A stretch of DNA of 64,000 nucleotides from contig JBHGNT010000016.1 of NCBI GenBank assembly GCA_043228905.1, forward strand, positions 12,090,001 through 12,154,000, in the 5' to 3' direction. This DNA comes from Azolla caroliniana (taxonomy: Eukaryota; Polypodiophyta). Made by a program: the position numbers and the translations under genes. The notes under the pieces are model-generated. The model was not told the origin of the DNA and did not search any database. It saw nothing but the letters and a program-made list of their open reading frames with translations. Numbering within the stretch: position 1 is the stretch's first letter; each line of letters begins with the position of its first letter. Shown here one piece after another: positions 33,288 to 44,941 of the stretch.

Positions 33288-36200
33288 ATGGATAGAGGCA
33301 TGGCGAGCTCGCTTCCAACAGAGAAGCTCGACAGAACCAACTACGCATCTTGGTCTTACAAGATGCACCAGTACCTGCTCGGGCACGACTACTGGAGTTA
33401 TGTCGAAGGAGCTAATGACGCAGCACTCGAATTGACACACAGAGACTTCCCGTCGTGGGAGCAATTGGCGAGCAGGGTATTATACTGCTTTGTGTCGTGT
33501 GTGGGCGAACAACTATTGAGCTATGTTCGTGATGCAAAGACGCCGAAGGGTGCGTGGGAAAATCTGAAGAAGATCTTCGCCGCGAGCACCACAGCCAGGA
33601 AGCTTCAACTCTGACAGGAGTTGAGCAACCTACGACAACGCGACTTGTCGGTGGCGGACTATACCTCGAAGATCAAGGATATCTGCGACTCCCTCGCCTC
33701 CATAGAGGTGAACATCGAGGAGAGCGAGATGGTCCAGATCTGTCTCAGAGGTTTGGCGTCGAAGCTCGGAGCGTTCCGGACGGTTGTGTGTACTTGGGAG
33801 AATACGCCGTCCTTTTTCAACTTACAGTCAATGCTCCTGGTAGAGGAGAACCACGCGGGTGCGTCTACAAGCACGCACACCGACAACAGAATGCTGTACA
33901 CGAAGGGAGATAGGCCCCGTGGATGTGGAGGATGAGGCGAGTCGGCGCGCAATGGAGGCGGCCGACGAGATCAAGGAAGAAGGCACCGAAGTGATGCTGA
34001 CAGCAACTCCGGACCCTCCGAAAACAGGGGGAGTCGAAGCGATGAGAACCGGCAAGGGAAGGCCATCGCGGAGTGCTGGTACTGTGGCAAGAAAGGCCAC
34101 AGGGAAAGTGAGTGCTGGAAGAAGCGCATCGATTCGGAGAGAACCGGTTCCGGAAACGGCTCCGGACATACCGACAAGCGAAATCGGCAACGATCACACT
34201 ACGCCGAAGACTCCGGGAGAGCCAGAGAAGGGTCTGCCTTCGTGACGAGACACGAAGCAAAGTCAATGAAACGGATCACCCCAAGATCGGACGAGGTGTG
34301 GTATGTAGACTCAGGCGCGTCAAACCACATGACGAGACATAAGGAGTGGTTCTCGTACCTTGAAAAACTGATACAATCTGGAGTAGTCCCAACTGGAGAC
34401 GACACTCCGCATCCAATCGCGAATGTCAGAGAAGTTCCCCTTAGCCATGTCGGGCAGAAAGGGAAACGCATGAATGTGCTGCACGTTCCGACAATCACGA
34501 AGAACTTGGTTTCGGTCGGACAGATTGTCGACCAAGGGATGGAGGTTCGGTTTACACACCTCGGGTGCTTCATTGAGGAAGAAGGCCGTGTGATTGCGCA
34601 AGGGCGCAGAGACGGGAGGATGTTCATCCTCGACTCCACTGACGGCGGCACCGCAATGTTCGCGAAGGGAAGAAAAACCGAGTCGGACATCGACTTGTGG
34701 CACAAGCGGATAGGCCACGTCAACTACTAGCGGCTTCAAGATCTGCAATCGAAACAGGTAGTGTTCGGATTGCCCAATGATAGTGGCCGAAAGGCACAAA
34801 TTTGTGAAGCTTGCCAGCTCGGGAAGCAACACCGACTTCCTTTCCCCAACGAGGGAAACCAGAGCCAGAATAAGCTTGACCTTATACACTCCGATGTATG
34901 GGGGCCGACACAAAACGCTAGTCTTGGCGGGAGCCGATATTTCGTCTCCTTCATCGACGACCACATGCGGCACACGTGGATCTACCTCATTGAGAGGAAG
35001 AGCGAAGTCTTCGACTGTTTCCGGGACCTCAAAGGGTTTGTGGAAACAGAAACGGGACGAAAGATCAAGTGCCTGCGGTCGGATGGCGGGAAAGAGTACT
35101 TTTCTGGTCAATTCAACGGTTATCTACAACAAATGGGAATCCGGCGTGAATTCAGTTGTAGATACACGCCAGAGCAGAACGGCGTGGCCAAGAGGAAGAA
35201 TCGGTTAGTTGTGGAAGTGGCACGGGCAATGTTGGAGGAGAAGAGCTTGCCCAAGTTCTACTGGGCTGAGGCGGTAAGGACTGTAGTATACGTCCAGAAC
35301 CGGATCGGAGACAAAGTGTCGGCGCACGAGCTATATTTTGGAACGAAGCCGAACTTGCGATACTTGAGGGTGTTTGGTAGCATTGAGTATGTGCATATAC
35401 CGAAGGAGAAAAGGAGGAAGCTGGACGCAAAGGCAGAGAAATGCATCTTGGTCGGTTACTCGGACGAGCAGAAGGGTTATAAGTGCTATAACCCTCGCAC
35501 CAAACAAGCGCGTGTCAGCCGCGACGTTGTGTTTGACGAGTCTGCATCCTGGTACTAGCCCCCGACTCTGAACCCCGACTCCAATCCGAGCTCTGACGAT
35601 GAGGTCAGCGAGGCCGAGATGCCTCCGGATGAGCCCGAAATCGAGACCCGCGAAGAGAGTCCGATTTCACTCCGTTTAAGTGGACCGATTTGACGACTGA
35701 GTCGGTACGACCAGTCCGATGAAGAGCCGGCGAGTAGTGGAGACTCGGTCGTGCATTCCCCGCGCAGGAAGCCGAGGAGATGGCTTACGCGCAAAGAGAA
35801 AGGGAAGAAGAAGGTGTCAGATTCCTGCATGGATAGGAACGAGTCAGACCGACGCGAGTCCGACTCTGAGGGAACCGGTGACGGGTCTTTAAAGGTGAAG
35901 ACCGCGTCGACCGAGAAGGCCTCGACATCGGCTAATGTGAGATTACGCCGATCTACCCGCCAGAAGAATCCTGTTTTGCGGTTCGGATACAATGAGTATA
36001 TGGCACATCATTATGCGTACATGACCCGTGTAGCGGAAGTGCGTGAGCCGGAGAGCTACGCAGAAGCGGCTAAAGACGCAAATTGGCGTGCCGCGATGGA
36101 GGAAGAGATGCACGCATTGGCGGAGAACGAGACCTGGGACCTGGTTGACACACCAAGAGGGGTAAAACTGATCAGGTGTAGGTGGGTGTACAAAGTCAAG

Positions 36201-36592
36201 TACAACACCGATGGCTCGGTCAACCGGTACAAGGCTCGGGTAGTGGCAAAGGGCTACGCGTAGAAACACGGCATTGACTACAATGAGACATTTGCGCCGG
36301 TCGCGAAAATGATGACCGTCCGTGTTTTGCTCGTAGTAGCCGCGGCCAAGGGGTGGCACCTACATCAAATGGATGTAAAGAATGCGTTCCTGCAAGGTGA
36401 CCTTGAGGAACAGGTGTACATGGTACAACCCCCCGGATTTCACTCCGGAACGAACTCCTCGGCAGTATGCCGACTGAAGAAGTCCCTTTACAGACTGAAG
36501 CAAGCCCCGTGTGCTTGGAACGCGAAGATCACCCAACAACTGCGTCGGATGGGCTTCATCACATCAAAATCGAACTCTTCCCTGTTCATCCG
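33288..36592 (+). pseudogene. P1 gag-pol, first part (gag, protease, integrase, RT start)
   Basis: One continuous frame from ATG 33288. Gag starts MDRGMASSLPTEKLDRTNYA, with the CCHC knuckle CWYCGKKGHRESEC near 34075. Next come the protease VDSGASNHM near 34307, the GAG-pre-integrase HKRIGHVNY, integrase with its zinc residues and DVWGP/FIDDHMRHTW near 34890-34980, a NGVAKRKN motif near 35180, and RT start KNAFLQGDLEEQV near 36380. It is broken by nonsense codons ending at 33614, 33935, 34730, 35558, 35693 and 36263 but has no frameshift. M2 interrupts it in RT after LFIR. Confidence 0.92.
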
Positions 36593-36631
36593 TGTAAACG
36601 TAAGTGTTTGCGGAAGCGTAAAACAGAGAAC

Positions 36632-36671
<40 letters not shown>

Positions 36672-37013
36672 GAGACAGAGAGAGCGGAACACAATTTCAA
36701 AATTATATCAAGACTCTGTACACACACTGTGCTAAGTAGCACTATTTATACAAGTCCTCTTGGGACTGACAGAAGTACCATGTACTTCAATGCTCACACG
36801 AGCATCTGACACTTACTACGAGAATATAGCTACCTAGTAGTCTATCCTATACTAGGCTTCCGATTGGACTTCCGGTTACGGATTGCACCCGGCCTCCACT
36901 GCTTGCCGGTTCGGTTGCTCACCGTAATACCGATCCGTTTCGCCCGATCCGTCTCGCTTACCGGCTCCGGCTTATTCAGCCGATCCGGCTCCGGTTGAGC
37001 TTGCTGCTCAACA
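36593..37013 (-). repeat. M2 3' LTR
   Basis: Preceded on the minus strand by polypurine tract CTTGAGGGGGAG (37014-37025). The same inverted-repeat array is present near 36735-36810. The GA tract is interrupted by C residues, unlike the 5' copy. Confidence 0.92.
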
Positions 37014-40000
37014 CTCCCCCTCAAGCTCAACCTGAGGTGGGGTCGTAGTGTCGACCTCTGTGCAGTCGGTTCTTCCAACCGACTTCTCCTGGCGTCACTC
37101 CGCCTTGCTCGCGCTCCTCGTCCGGTCCGGTCCCGTTTGCCGCGACCCCTTTGGTTCTGCGTGCCTCGACCCTCTCGGTCGGCATGTCTGCTCAATAGGC
37201 CCATCTCAGCACTCACGTTACTGTGACTCCGGCGCTTGCCAATCCGTCGGTTCTCCCACGATGGCATCGACTTCCGCTGTGTCCGTGTCCCCTTGGCCTT
37301 CAGTCGATCCGACTCATCCGGATCCATCTATTGATCCGAGTCAGCTGTCTCCGACTCGTTCCAGCTCTTGTCCGAATCGGTACACTCCGATTCGACTTCC
37401 GGCTTCAGGCCTCTCACCACATCGAACCACTTCCGAGTCTTGGCCTTCTCCATGCTTCCCTCGGCTTCTTCAGCCGGTGAACCGAAATTGAATTCTTCAT
37501 TCGACTCTGTATCATGGTCAGTACCGTCGTGATGACCTCCGCACTGCATACGCTTCTCTTCCTAAGTGCACAACTCTTCTTCACAGCCGCTTCCTCCGAC
37601 CTGTTCGGATGTGTCGACTTCCTTCATCTTCTTGTCTCCTCTTCTTCCGGCTCTCCTCTTACCGACAGGTTCAACAGTTTTCTGGCCTTTGCCCGTTTCG
37701 GTAGAGACTTTGCCCTTGCTTCTCCCCCTCAAGTGCGGCACGTCGAGATGCTGAATACCAAGCATGTCGGTAAAGTGCTGCAACTTGTCCGATCCGAGCG
37801 GCTTGGTGAAGATGTCGGCAACTTGCTGATCCGTATGAACATACCGTAGGTCAACTTCACTGCTCAGGACCCGCTCACGCACGAAGTGGTAGTGCACCTC
37901 GATGTGCTTTGTGCGAACATGGAACACAGGGTTCCTGGCGAGCTGCAGGCTGCTCATGTTATCGCAGTAAATCGGGATCGGGGTTGGTACCTCGATCCGC
38001 AAGTCTCGCAGCAGTCGCCGAAGCCAGATGGCTTCACAAGTGGCTACGGTAGCGGCCCGGTACTCAGCCTCAGTGCTTGACAAAGCCACTGTGGGCTGCT
38101 TCTTGCTGCTCCACGCAACGGCCGCGCTACCTATGGAGAACATGTATCCGGAAGTGGAGCGGCGATCAGACGCATTGCCGGCCCAGTCAGCATCTGTGTA
38201 ACCGACAAGCTCTTCGGGTATACCTCGCCGGTATAGCAGTCCCCGGTCCTTAGTGCCGCTGACAATCCGTAATATTCGTTGCGTGCACTGAAGGTGCTCC
38301 ACGGTCGGCTTCTGCATGAACTGACTTACCATGCCGACCGGATAGCTGATGTCGGGTCGGGTGATGGTTAAGTAGATCAGGCTCCCGACAACCTGTCGGA
38401 ACCGTTTCTCATTGCAGGCCGGTCCGGAGTTGGGACGGAGCTTCTGGTTCCGGTCCAGGGGTGTGGAGACAGGTCGGCAATCCGTCATGCCGAACTTATA
38501 CAACATATTCAACACGTAATGTCGTTGTGAGAGCAATATGCCATCGGGGGTCCAGATCACTTCGATCCCAAGAAAATAATGAAGGTTCCCGAGGTCCTTC
38601 ATTTCGAATGCGTCTGACAACTGGGACTTGACGCGGTTGATTTCGGGAAGACCCGGTCCGGTGATGACTAAATCATCCACATACAAGAGTATACATACCG
38701 GACTGTCAGAGCCTTGCCGGATGAACAACGAAGAGTCCGACTTAGAGACAGCAAACCCCAGCTTACGCAACCGGTGCATGATCTTTGCGTTCCAAGCTCG
38801 GGGGGCTTGCTTCAAGCCGTAAAGTGACTTCTTCAGTCGGCATACCGCCAATTTGTTCATCTCCGATTGAAACCCGGGGGGCCGAGTCATAAAGACTTCT
38901 TCTTCAAGCTCTCCTTGAAGGAAGGCGTTCTTCACATCCATCTGGTGAAGATGCCACCCCCTTGCCGCAGCAACCGCCAGTACCACACGAACCGTCGTCA
39001 TCTTCGCCACAGGAGCGAAGGTCTCGTCGTAGTCGATTCCGTGGGTCTGCGCGTATCCCTTCACCACTAACCAGGCTTTGTACCGGTTAACTGAACCGTC
39101 AGCATTGTACTTGACCTTGTACACCCACTTGCATCCGATTGGTTTACAGTGACGGGGAGGATCAACTAGGTCCCAAGTTTCGTTGGCATCGAGTGCCCGC
39201 ATTTCTTCGTCCATAGTGGCACGCCAATTTGCGTCCCTTGCCGCTTCTGCGTAGCTCTCTGGCTCACGCACTTCTGTCACCTTAGTCATGTACGCATAAT
39301 GATGCGCCATGTATTCATTGTACCCGTACCGCACGACGGGATCCTTCTGACGGGTTGATCGGCGCAACGCACCGTCACTTGATTTGAGGCCCTTCTTGGC
39401 CAGTTCGGTCTTCGTTGCCGAAGATCTGCCTTTCTCCTTTCCGGAGTCGGATACGCACCGATCCGACTCATCGTTGCCGGTTTCGAATTCCGGCATCTTC
39501 CTCTTCCCCTTCTCTTTGCGCGTGAACCGTTTCCTCAGTTCCTTGCGCGGGGAGAGCACAACAGAGTCTCCACCACTTGCCGTCTCTTCATCCGACTGGT
39601 CCAATCGACTCAGTCGCTCGTTCGGTCCACTCAACCGAAAAGATTCCAGACTCTCATCTTGAGTCCCGGCTTCATCATCCTCTGCCAGGGCTGATTCAGG
39701 CTCACTGGCCTGATCTTCCGACATTGGGTCGGGATCGGAAGTCAGAGTCGGTACGGAGTACCAGGAGGATGCCGATTCGTCGAACTCGACATCCCGGCTA
39801 ACTCGGACTTCCTTCGTCCGGGGGTTATAGCACTTATACCCCTTTTGCTCTTGAGCATAGCCGACTAGGATGCATTTTTCCAATTTTGCATCCAGCTTTC
39901 TCCGCTTCTGATCCGGTACATGCACATATGCTATGCTGCCGAATATCCGAAGGTGTTTTAAGTTCGGCTTGCGCCCGAAATACAACTCATGAGCTGACAC

Positions 40001-41182
40001 CTTGTCACCAATGAGGTTTTGTATGTAGACGGCCGTCCGGACCGCCTCCGCCCAGTAGAACCGGGGCATGCTCTTCTCCTCCAGCATTGTCCTTGCCGCT
40101 TCGACGAGTGTCCAGTTCTTCCTTTCGGCCACACCGTTTTGCTCCGGTGTGTATCTGCAGTTGAACTCTCGCCGAATTCCCTTTTGCTGGCCGGAAAAAT
40201 ATTCCTTTCCGCCATCCGACTGAAGGCATTTGATCTTCCTCTCCGATTCCCGTTCCACCATCTTCTGGAGGCTCTGGAAACAGTCGAAGACTTCGCTCTT
40301 CTGCTCAATGAGGTAGATCCAAGTATGTCAAGTATAGTCGTCGATGAAGGAGACGAAGTACCGGCTCCCGCCAAGGCTTACACTTTGTGCCGGTCCCCAC
40401 ACATCCGAATGGATGAGATCGAGCTTGTTACGGCTTCGGTTCCGTTTGGTGGGGAATGGAAGCCGGTGTTGCTTCCCAAGTTGGCAGGCTTCATAGATTT
40501 CGGCTCTCCGGCCGCTGAACTTCGGCAAACCGAAAACGACTTGTTTCGTTTGCAGGTCTTGAAGCCTCCAGTAGTTGACGTGGCCTATACGCTTGTGCCA
40601 CAGGTCGATGTCCGACTCGACCTTCTGTCGTTTCGCGAACAGAGTGGTGCCAAAGTCATTGGTGTCGAGGATAAACATCCTCCCGTCTCTGCGCCCTTGC
40701 GCAATGACTTCGCCCTCATCCTCAATGAAGCACCCGAGGTGCGTAAACCGCACCTGCATCCCCTGGTCGACAATCTGACCGACGGACAGTAGGTTCTTCG
40801 TGATTGTCGGAACGTGTAATACGTTTATCAGCTTCCCTTTCTGTCCGACGTGGCTTAGAGGGACTTCTCCGACGTGCACGATTGGATGAGGAGTGTTGTC
40901 TCCGGTTTCGACTACTCCTGGTTGATCCGGTTTCTCTAGAAAGGAGAACCACTCTTTGTGGCTCGTCATGTGGTTCGACGCGCCAGAATCAACATACCAC
41001 ACTTCCTCCATTTTGGAAGTGGTCTTCTTCATTGAGTTTGCCTTGTGATTCATCACCAAAGCTGGCCCCTTACCGGCCTTTCCGGTTCTGGATCCTCTTG
41101 ATCCGTTTGCGTAGTGCGAGTTTTGCCGGCCATCCTTACCGGTCTTGCCGGATCCGGATTTGTCCGAATCGGCACGCTTTCT
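37014..41182 (-). pseudogene. M2 pol with C-terminal extension
   Basis: Same frame as gag. Protease VDSGASNHMTSHKEW near 40990; GAG-pre-integrase LWHKRIGHVNYWRL near 40590; integrase DVWGP near 40405, FIDDYT then TGA at 40328-40330 where relatives have Arg, and ERKNWTLVEAARTM. RT LLYVDDLVITGP near 38680; RNase H GYTDADWAGN near 38200, SSTEAEYRAAT near 38075, VADIFTKPLG. The 899-codon stretch 37562-40261 is fully open. After NLRGR-like HLRGR (near 37725) the frame continues through TAG codons at 37562 and 37328 as acidic (NEEFNFGSPAEEAEG) then Arg-rich sequence (GKRDRTGRGARARRS) to the LTR. Confidence 0.92.
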
Positions 41183-42016
41183 CTAGCACTCGCTTTCCCT
41201 GTGGCCTTTTTTGCCACAGTACCAGCATTCCGTAGCGGATTTGTCTTGCCGACCTCCGGCACCGCCTTGACTCCCCCTACTTGTGGAAGTCCCGGAACTG
41301 CTGTTGACACGCTCATAGTGCCTCCGTTCCTGCTCTTGCCGGCCGCCTCCATTGCGTGCCGACCCACCTCTTCCACCATGCCCACGGAGCCGATCCGTTC
41401 CCGTGTACAACATTCGGCTGTCCGGGGATGCACTGGTAGATGCACCGGCGTGGTTCTCCTCTAGAAGGAGCATCGACTGTAAGTCGAAGAATGAGGGGGT
41501 ATTCTCCCTTGTACACACCGTAGTCCGGAACGCTCCGAACTTGGACGCCAGGCCTCTGAGACATACCTGCACCATCTCGTCTTCCTCTACGGTAACATTG
41601 ATAGAGGCGAGCGAGTCGCAGATCTCCTTTATCCGGCCCGTGTAGTCTGCCACGGACATGTTCTTCTGTCGAACATTGCTCAACTCCTGTCTGAGTTGCA
41701 GCTTCCGGGCAGTGGTGCTTGCAGCGAAAACCTTTTTCAGGTTCCCCCAAGCATCCTTCGGTGTCTTGGCGTCACGGACGTGGCTGAGCAGTTGATCGCC
41801 GACACTGGACGCGAAGCAGTACATCACCCTTTTTGCCGCCTGTTCCCATACCGGGAAGTCCTTGTGTGTCGAGTCGGGCGCCGCATCATTCGCTCCTTCG
41901 ACATAACTCCAGTACCTGTGTCCAAGCAGGTACTGGTGCATCTTGTAAGACCAGGATGCGTAGTTGCTCCTGTCGAGCTTCTCCACCGGGAGCGACATAG
42001 CCATGCCTCTATCCAT
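41183..42016 (-). pseudogene. M2 gag
   Basis: Nucleocapsid-type gag from MDRGMAMSLPVEKLDRSNY (UBN2-type copia gag: LGHRYWSYVEG, KKVFAASTTARKLQLRQELS, YTGRIKEICDSLA) to the CCHC knuckle CWYCGKKGHRESEC. 277 residues, then TAG at 41183-41185, where P1 has TGG, and the frame stays open into protease. It would package element RNA in virus-like particles if translated. Confidence 0.92.
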
Positions 42017-42110
42017 GTCTTTTACTGTGTCTGTTTTCGACCTGTTAGGGTTTTCTTCTCAAGAGTAAATGTCTGCAGCAGAGGTTCTCAACCATCGCGC
42101 TCTGATACCA

Positions 42111-42149
42111 TGTAAACGTAAGTGTTTGCAGAAGCGTAAAACAGAGAAC

Positions 42150-42225
<76 letters not shown>

Positions 42226-42553
42226 AGAACACAATTTCAAAATTATATCAAGACTCTGTACACACAATGTGCTAAGTAGCACTATTTATACAAGTCCTCT
42301 TGGGACTGACAGAAGTACCATGTACTTCAATGCTCACACGAGCATCTGACACTTACTACGAGACTATAGCTACCTAGTAGTCTATCCTATACTAGGCTTC
42401 TGATTGGACTTCTGGTTACGGATTGCACCCGGCCTCCACTGCTTGCCGGTTCGGTTGCTCACCGTAATACCGATCCGTTTCTCCCGATCCGTCTCGCTTA
42501 CCGGCTCCGGCTTATTCAGCCGATCCGGCTCCGGTTGAGCTTGCCGCTCAACA
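42111..42553 (-). repeat. M2 5' LTR
   Basis: Minus-strand TGTTGAGCGGCAAG to CGTTTACA. It contains a pure (AG)36 microsatellite at 42153-42224, much longer than the 30-nt pure run in the 3' copy (36634-36663). Inverted repeats lie at 42330-42345, 42313-42327, 42293-42307 and 42269-42282 around the minus-strand TATAAA at 42285-42290. The adjoining primer site (minus-strand TGGTATCAGAGC) is 42099-42110. Confidence 0.92.
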
Positions 42554-42558
42554 ATCCG

Positions 42559-44094
42559 GAAAGGTCGACTCGGACCGGTTAGTATTTTACTATATGTTGA
42601 TGACTTGGTCATCACCGGCGCCCACCTAGGTGAAATCGACCGCGTGAAGCTCCAGCTTGCGGCATCGTTCGACATGAAGGATCTAGGGGACCTTCATTAC
42701 TTCCTCGGGATCGAAGTGATCCGTAACCCTGAAGGCATATTGATCAGCCAACGTCATTACGTGCTGGGTATGCTCTTCAAACTCGGGATGGCCGACTGTA
42801 AGTCCGTCTCGACTCCTCTGTACAGAACCGTCAAGCTTCGTCCCGATACGGGAACGATATGCGACCCGACGAGGTTCCGACAAATTGTCGGAAGCCTCAT
42901 ATACTTGACCATCACCCGACCCGACCTCAGTTATCCAGTCGGAGTGATCAGTCAGTTCATGGCGCGACCTACCGAGGAGCACCTTTAGTGTGCGCAACGC
43001 ATACTTCGGTATGTCAACGGCACTAAGGACCAGGGACTGCTATATCGGACCGGTGCAGCCGCGCAGTTAGTCGGCTACACCGATGCGGATTGGGCTGGCA
43101 ACGCCGCCGATCATCGATCCACGTCCGGATATGCGTTCTCCCTCGGGAGTGCCGCGATCGCGTGGAGCAGTAAGAAGCAGCTGACAGTTGCATTGTCGAG
43201 CACAGAAGCTGAGTACCGAGGAGTGGCTGTCGCGACATGCGAAGCCATATGGTTGAAGGGGCTACTTAAGGACCTGCAAGAGGAGGTGTCAGATCCGACG
43301 ACGATCTATTGCGACAACCTCAACAGCATCCAGCTCGCGAAAAACCCCGTTTTCCACACACGGACCAAGCACATTGAGGTGCACTACCATTTCGTCCGTG
43401 AGCGTGTCCTTTCCGGTGAAGTCGAACTTCAGTACGTTCCGACGGATCGGCAGACTGCCGACATCTTCACTAAGCCCCTTGGTCTGGACAAGTTACGGCA
43501 ATTCTCCGGTGCGCTTGGATTGCGTCACCTCGACGTGCCAAACTTGAGGGGGAGAACAGTCCCGAACGACCAAGCAAAGCAGCAGGAAAGGAGCGGAGGC
43601 CGCGACACCGAGTCGTTTGACTCGGCTGTTGACTCGGTTGTCGAGTTCGACTTCGGATCGGCTGAAGAAGCCGAGGGCGGACCCGCGGAAAAGTCCGAAA
43701 GCAGACAGAAGGGGAGCAACCGAAGGAGAGAGCCGAAGCCAACCACGCATGGGGAAGATGACGCCACCAAGGGCGAGAAGACCGAAGACGAGTTGGAGAC
43801 AGCCAACTCGGACGGGAGCGAAAACTGATCGGAGGTAGCAGAGTCGGTTCGGATGTTTGATTCAGATACGCCGAATCAACCGAGGCCCAAGCGGAAGAAA
43901 AGGCAGCAGGAGCAGCGTAAACACCGCAACAACAGAAGAGCTGATAAGGGCCGCATAAGCAGACAAGCCGCCGGAAGGGTCGAAGCGCGCGGAGTCGAAC
44001 AAGTCGAGGAGCGCGAGCGAGGCGTGAAGCCAGGAGGAACTGGAGCTGTGAGCCCGAGGATCCCGAAGAGCCTCGAGTTGAGCTTGAGGGGGAG
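42559..44094 (+). pseudogene. P1 pol, second part (RT end, RNase H, C-terminal extension)
   Basis: Resumes the same frame after M2: YVDDLVITGAH (RT catalytic site) near 42595, YFLGIEVI, then RNase H with GYTDADWAG near 43075 and SSTEAEYRGV near 43195, ending TADIFTKPLG and NLRGR near 43545. Nonsense codons end at 42988 and 43828. The frame then continues as an acidic (EFDFGSAEEAEGG) then Arg/Lys-rich stretch (PRPKRKKRQQEQRK) to the LTR. Copies of CTTGAGGGGGAG lie at 43543-43554 (end of RNase H) and 44083-44094 (functional polypurine tract). Confidence 0.9.
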
Positions 44095-44182
44095 TGTTGA
44101 GAGACAAGCTCAACATCGGCCGGATCGGTTGAAGAAGCCGAGGACTGGATCGGTTGGGACCGATCGGTTAGGCCGAGTGCGT
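44095..44182 (+). repeat. P1 3' LTR, left piece
   Basis: Starts TGTTGAGAGACAAG after the polypurine tract and is cut by G at the sequence GAGTGCGT. Compared with the 5' LTR it has an extra 14 nt near 44153. Confidence 0.9.
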
Positions 44183-44902
44183 TGTCGTAGTGTATTCCAC
44201 ACACTACGTGAAAACCATAAAATAATATATCTGATTTTAGATACATATAAATAAATAAATAATATATCAAAATATTTATCACGTCCATAAGGCAAGATTT
44301 GAACCCTATACCTCCACATAGCCAAACCTCAACTTTACCATTATGCTACCTTATCTTTAGTGTTCTACAAATAGATTTAATAACTATAATTGCTTTATTT
44401 GTGCCTACCTTTATTAAAAGGTAAATCATGCATTTTTAGAGTGCGTGAATATTTTATAAAAAAACGCAAGCAACTAAAAAGTGACTCATGCACATCTAGC
44501 GTGCATGAGCACTATATTTAGCAAATAAAAGCAAGGATTAGGAAAGCATCACATGCACATTTAGTGTGCATGAACATATTAGAAAAAGCATGTAGCTATG
44601 CTTAGTCTCTCCCATCACTATATAAGGATGGGGAGCACATTGTAGTTTTTGTTGATTATTTTTTTATAATGATCAATCAATCTAAAATATTCGCGGGATT
44701 CACGAATTTGCTAAAATAATTCTCTCTTACTACCTAAATATTGACTAAATATACTAAACTCGTGGGATTCACAAGATTCTTATCTTATAACTCTTTATAC
44801 CTATTCTTTACTAGCCTTATTTGTATTTTTCTTCCTCCTAGTCCAAAACCTCAACGGTTCCCACCCGACTCACGCAACGATCCGGAGCCGAAAGGCATGA
44901 CA
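44183..44902 (+). repeat. G 5' LTR
   Basis: TGTCGTAGTGTATTCC to GGCATGACA. TATA-like TATATAAG at 44619-44626. Upstream are three spaced palindromes with CATGCA cores at 44426-44448, 44485-44509 (9-bp perfect arms CTCATGCAC/GTGCATGAG) and 44552-44572 (CATGCAC/GTGCATG). Confidence 0.93.
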
Positions 44903-44905
44903 CAG

Positions 44906-44925
44906 TTGGTGAACCCGACGTGAAA
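44906..44925 (+). promoter_or_regulatory. G primer-binding site
   Basis: TTGGTGAACCCGACGTGAAA starts 3 nt after the LTR. It is identical to the site at 37-56 on the other strand. I cannot name the primer tRNA; it is not initiator Met. Confidence 0.75.
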
Positions 44926-44941
44926 ACCGGGTGGCAAGGAG

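Larger units (their letters stand above)
36593..42553 (-). mobile_element. Copia element M2 nested in P1 RT
   Basis: 5961-bp complete element with LTRs 36593-37013 and 42111-42553 and perfect target duplication ATCCG at 36588-36592 and 42554-42558. LTRs differ at about 8 substitutions outside the GA tract (about 2%). It is the least damaged member of the family here: a single gag-pol frame with four nonsense codons and no frameshift. It is inserted head-to-head against a relative of the same family. Confidence 0.95.

Noticed and set aside
40019-40792. Long plus-strand open frame across M2 pol
   Set aside because: Antisense shadow of the GC-rich pol gene; no known domain, while the minus strand encodes clear integrase and protease.
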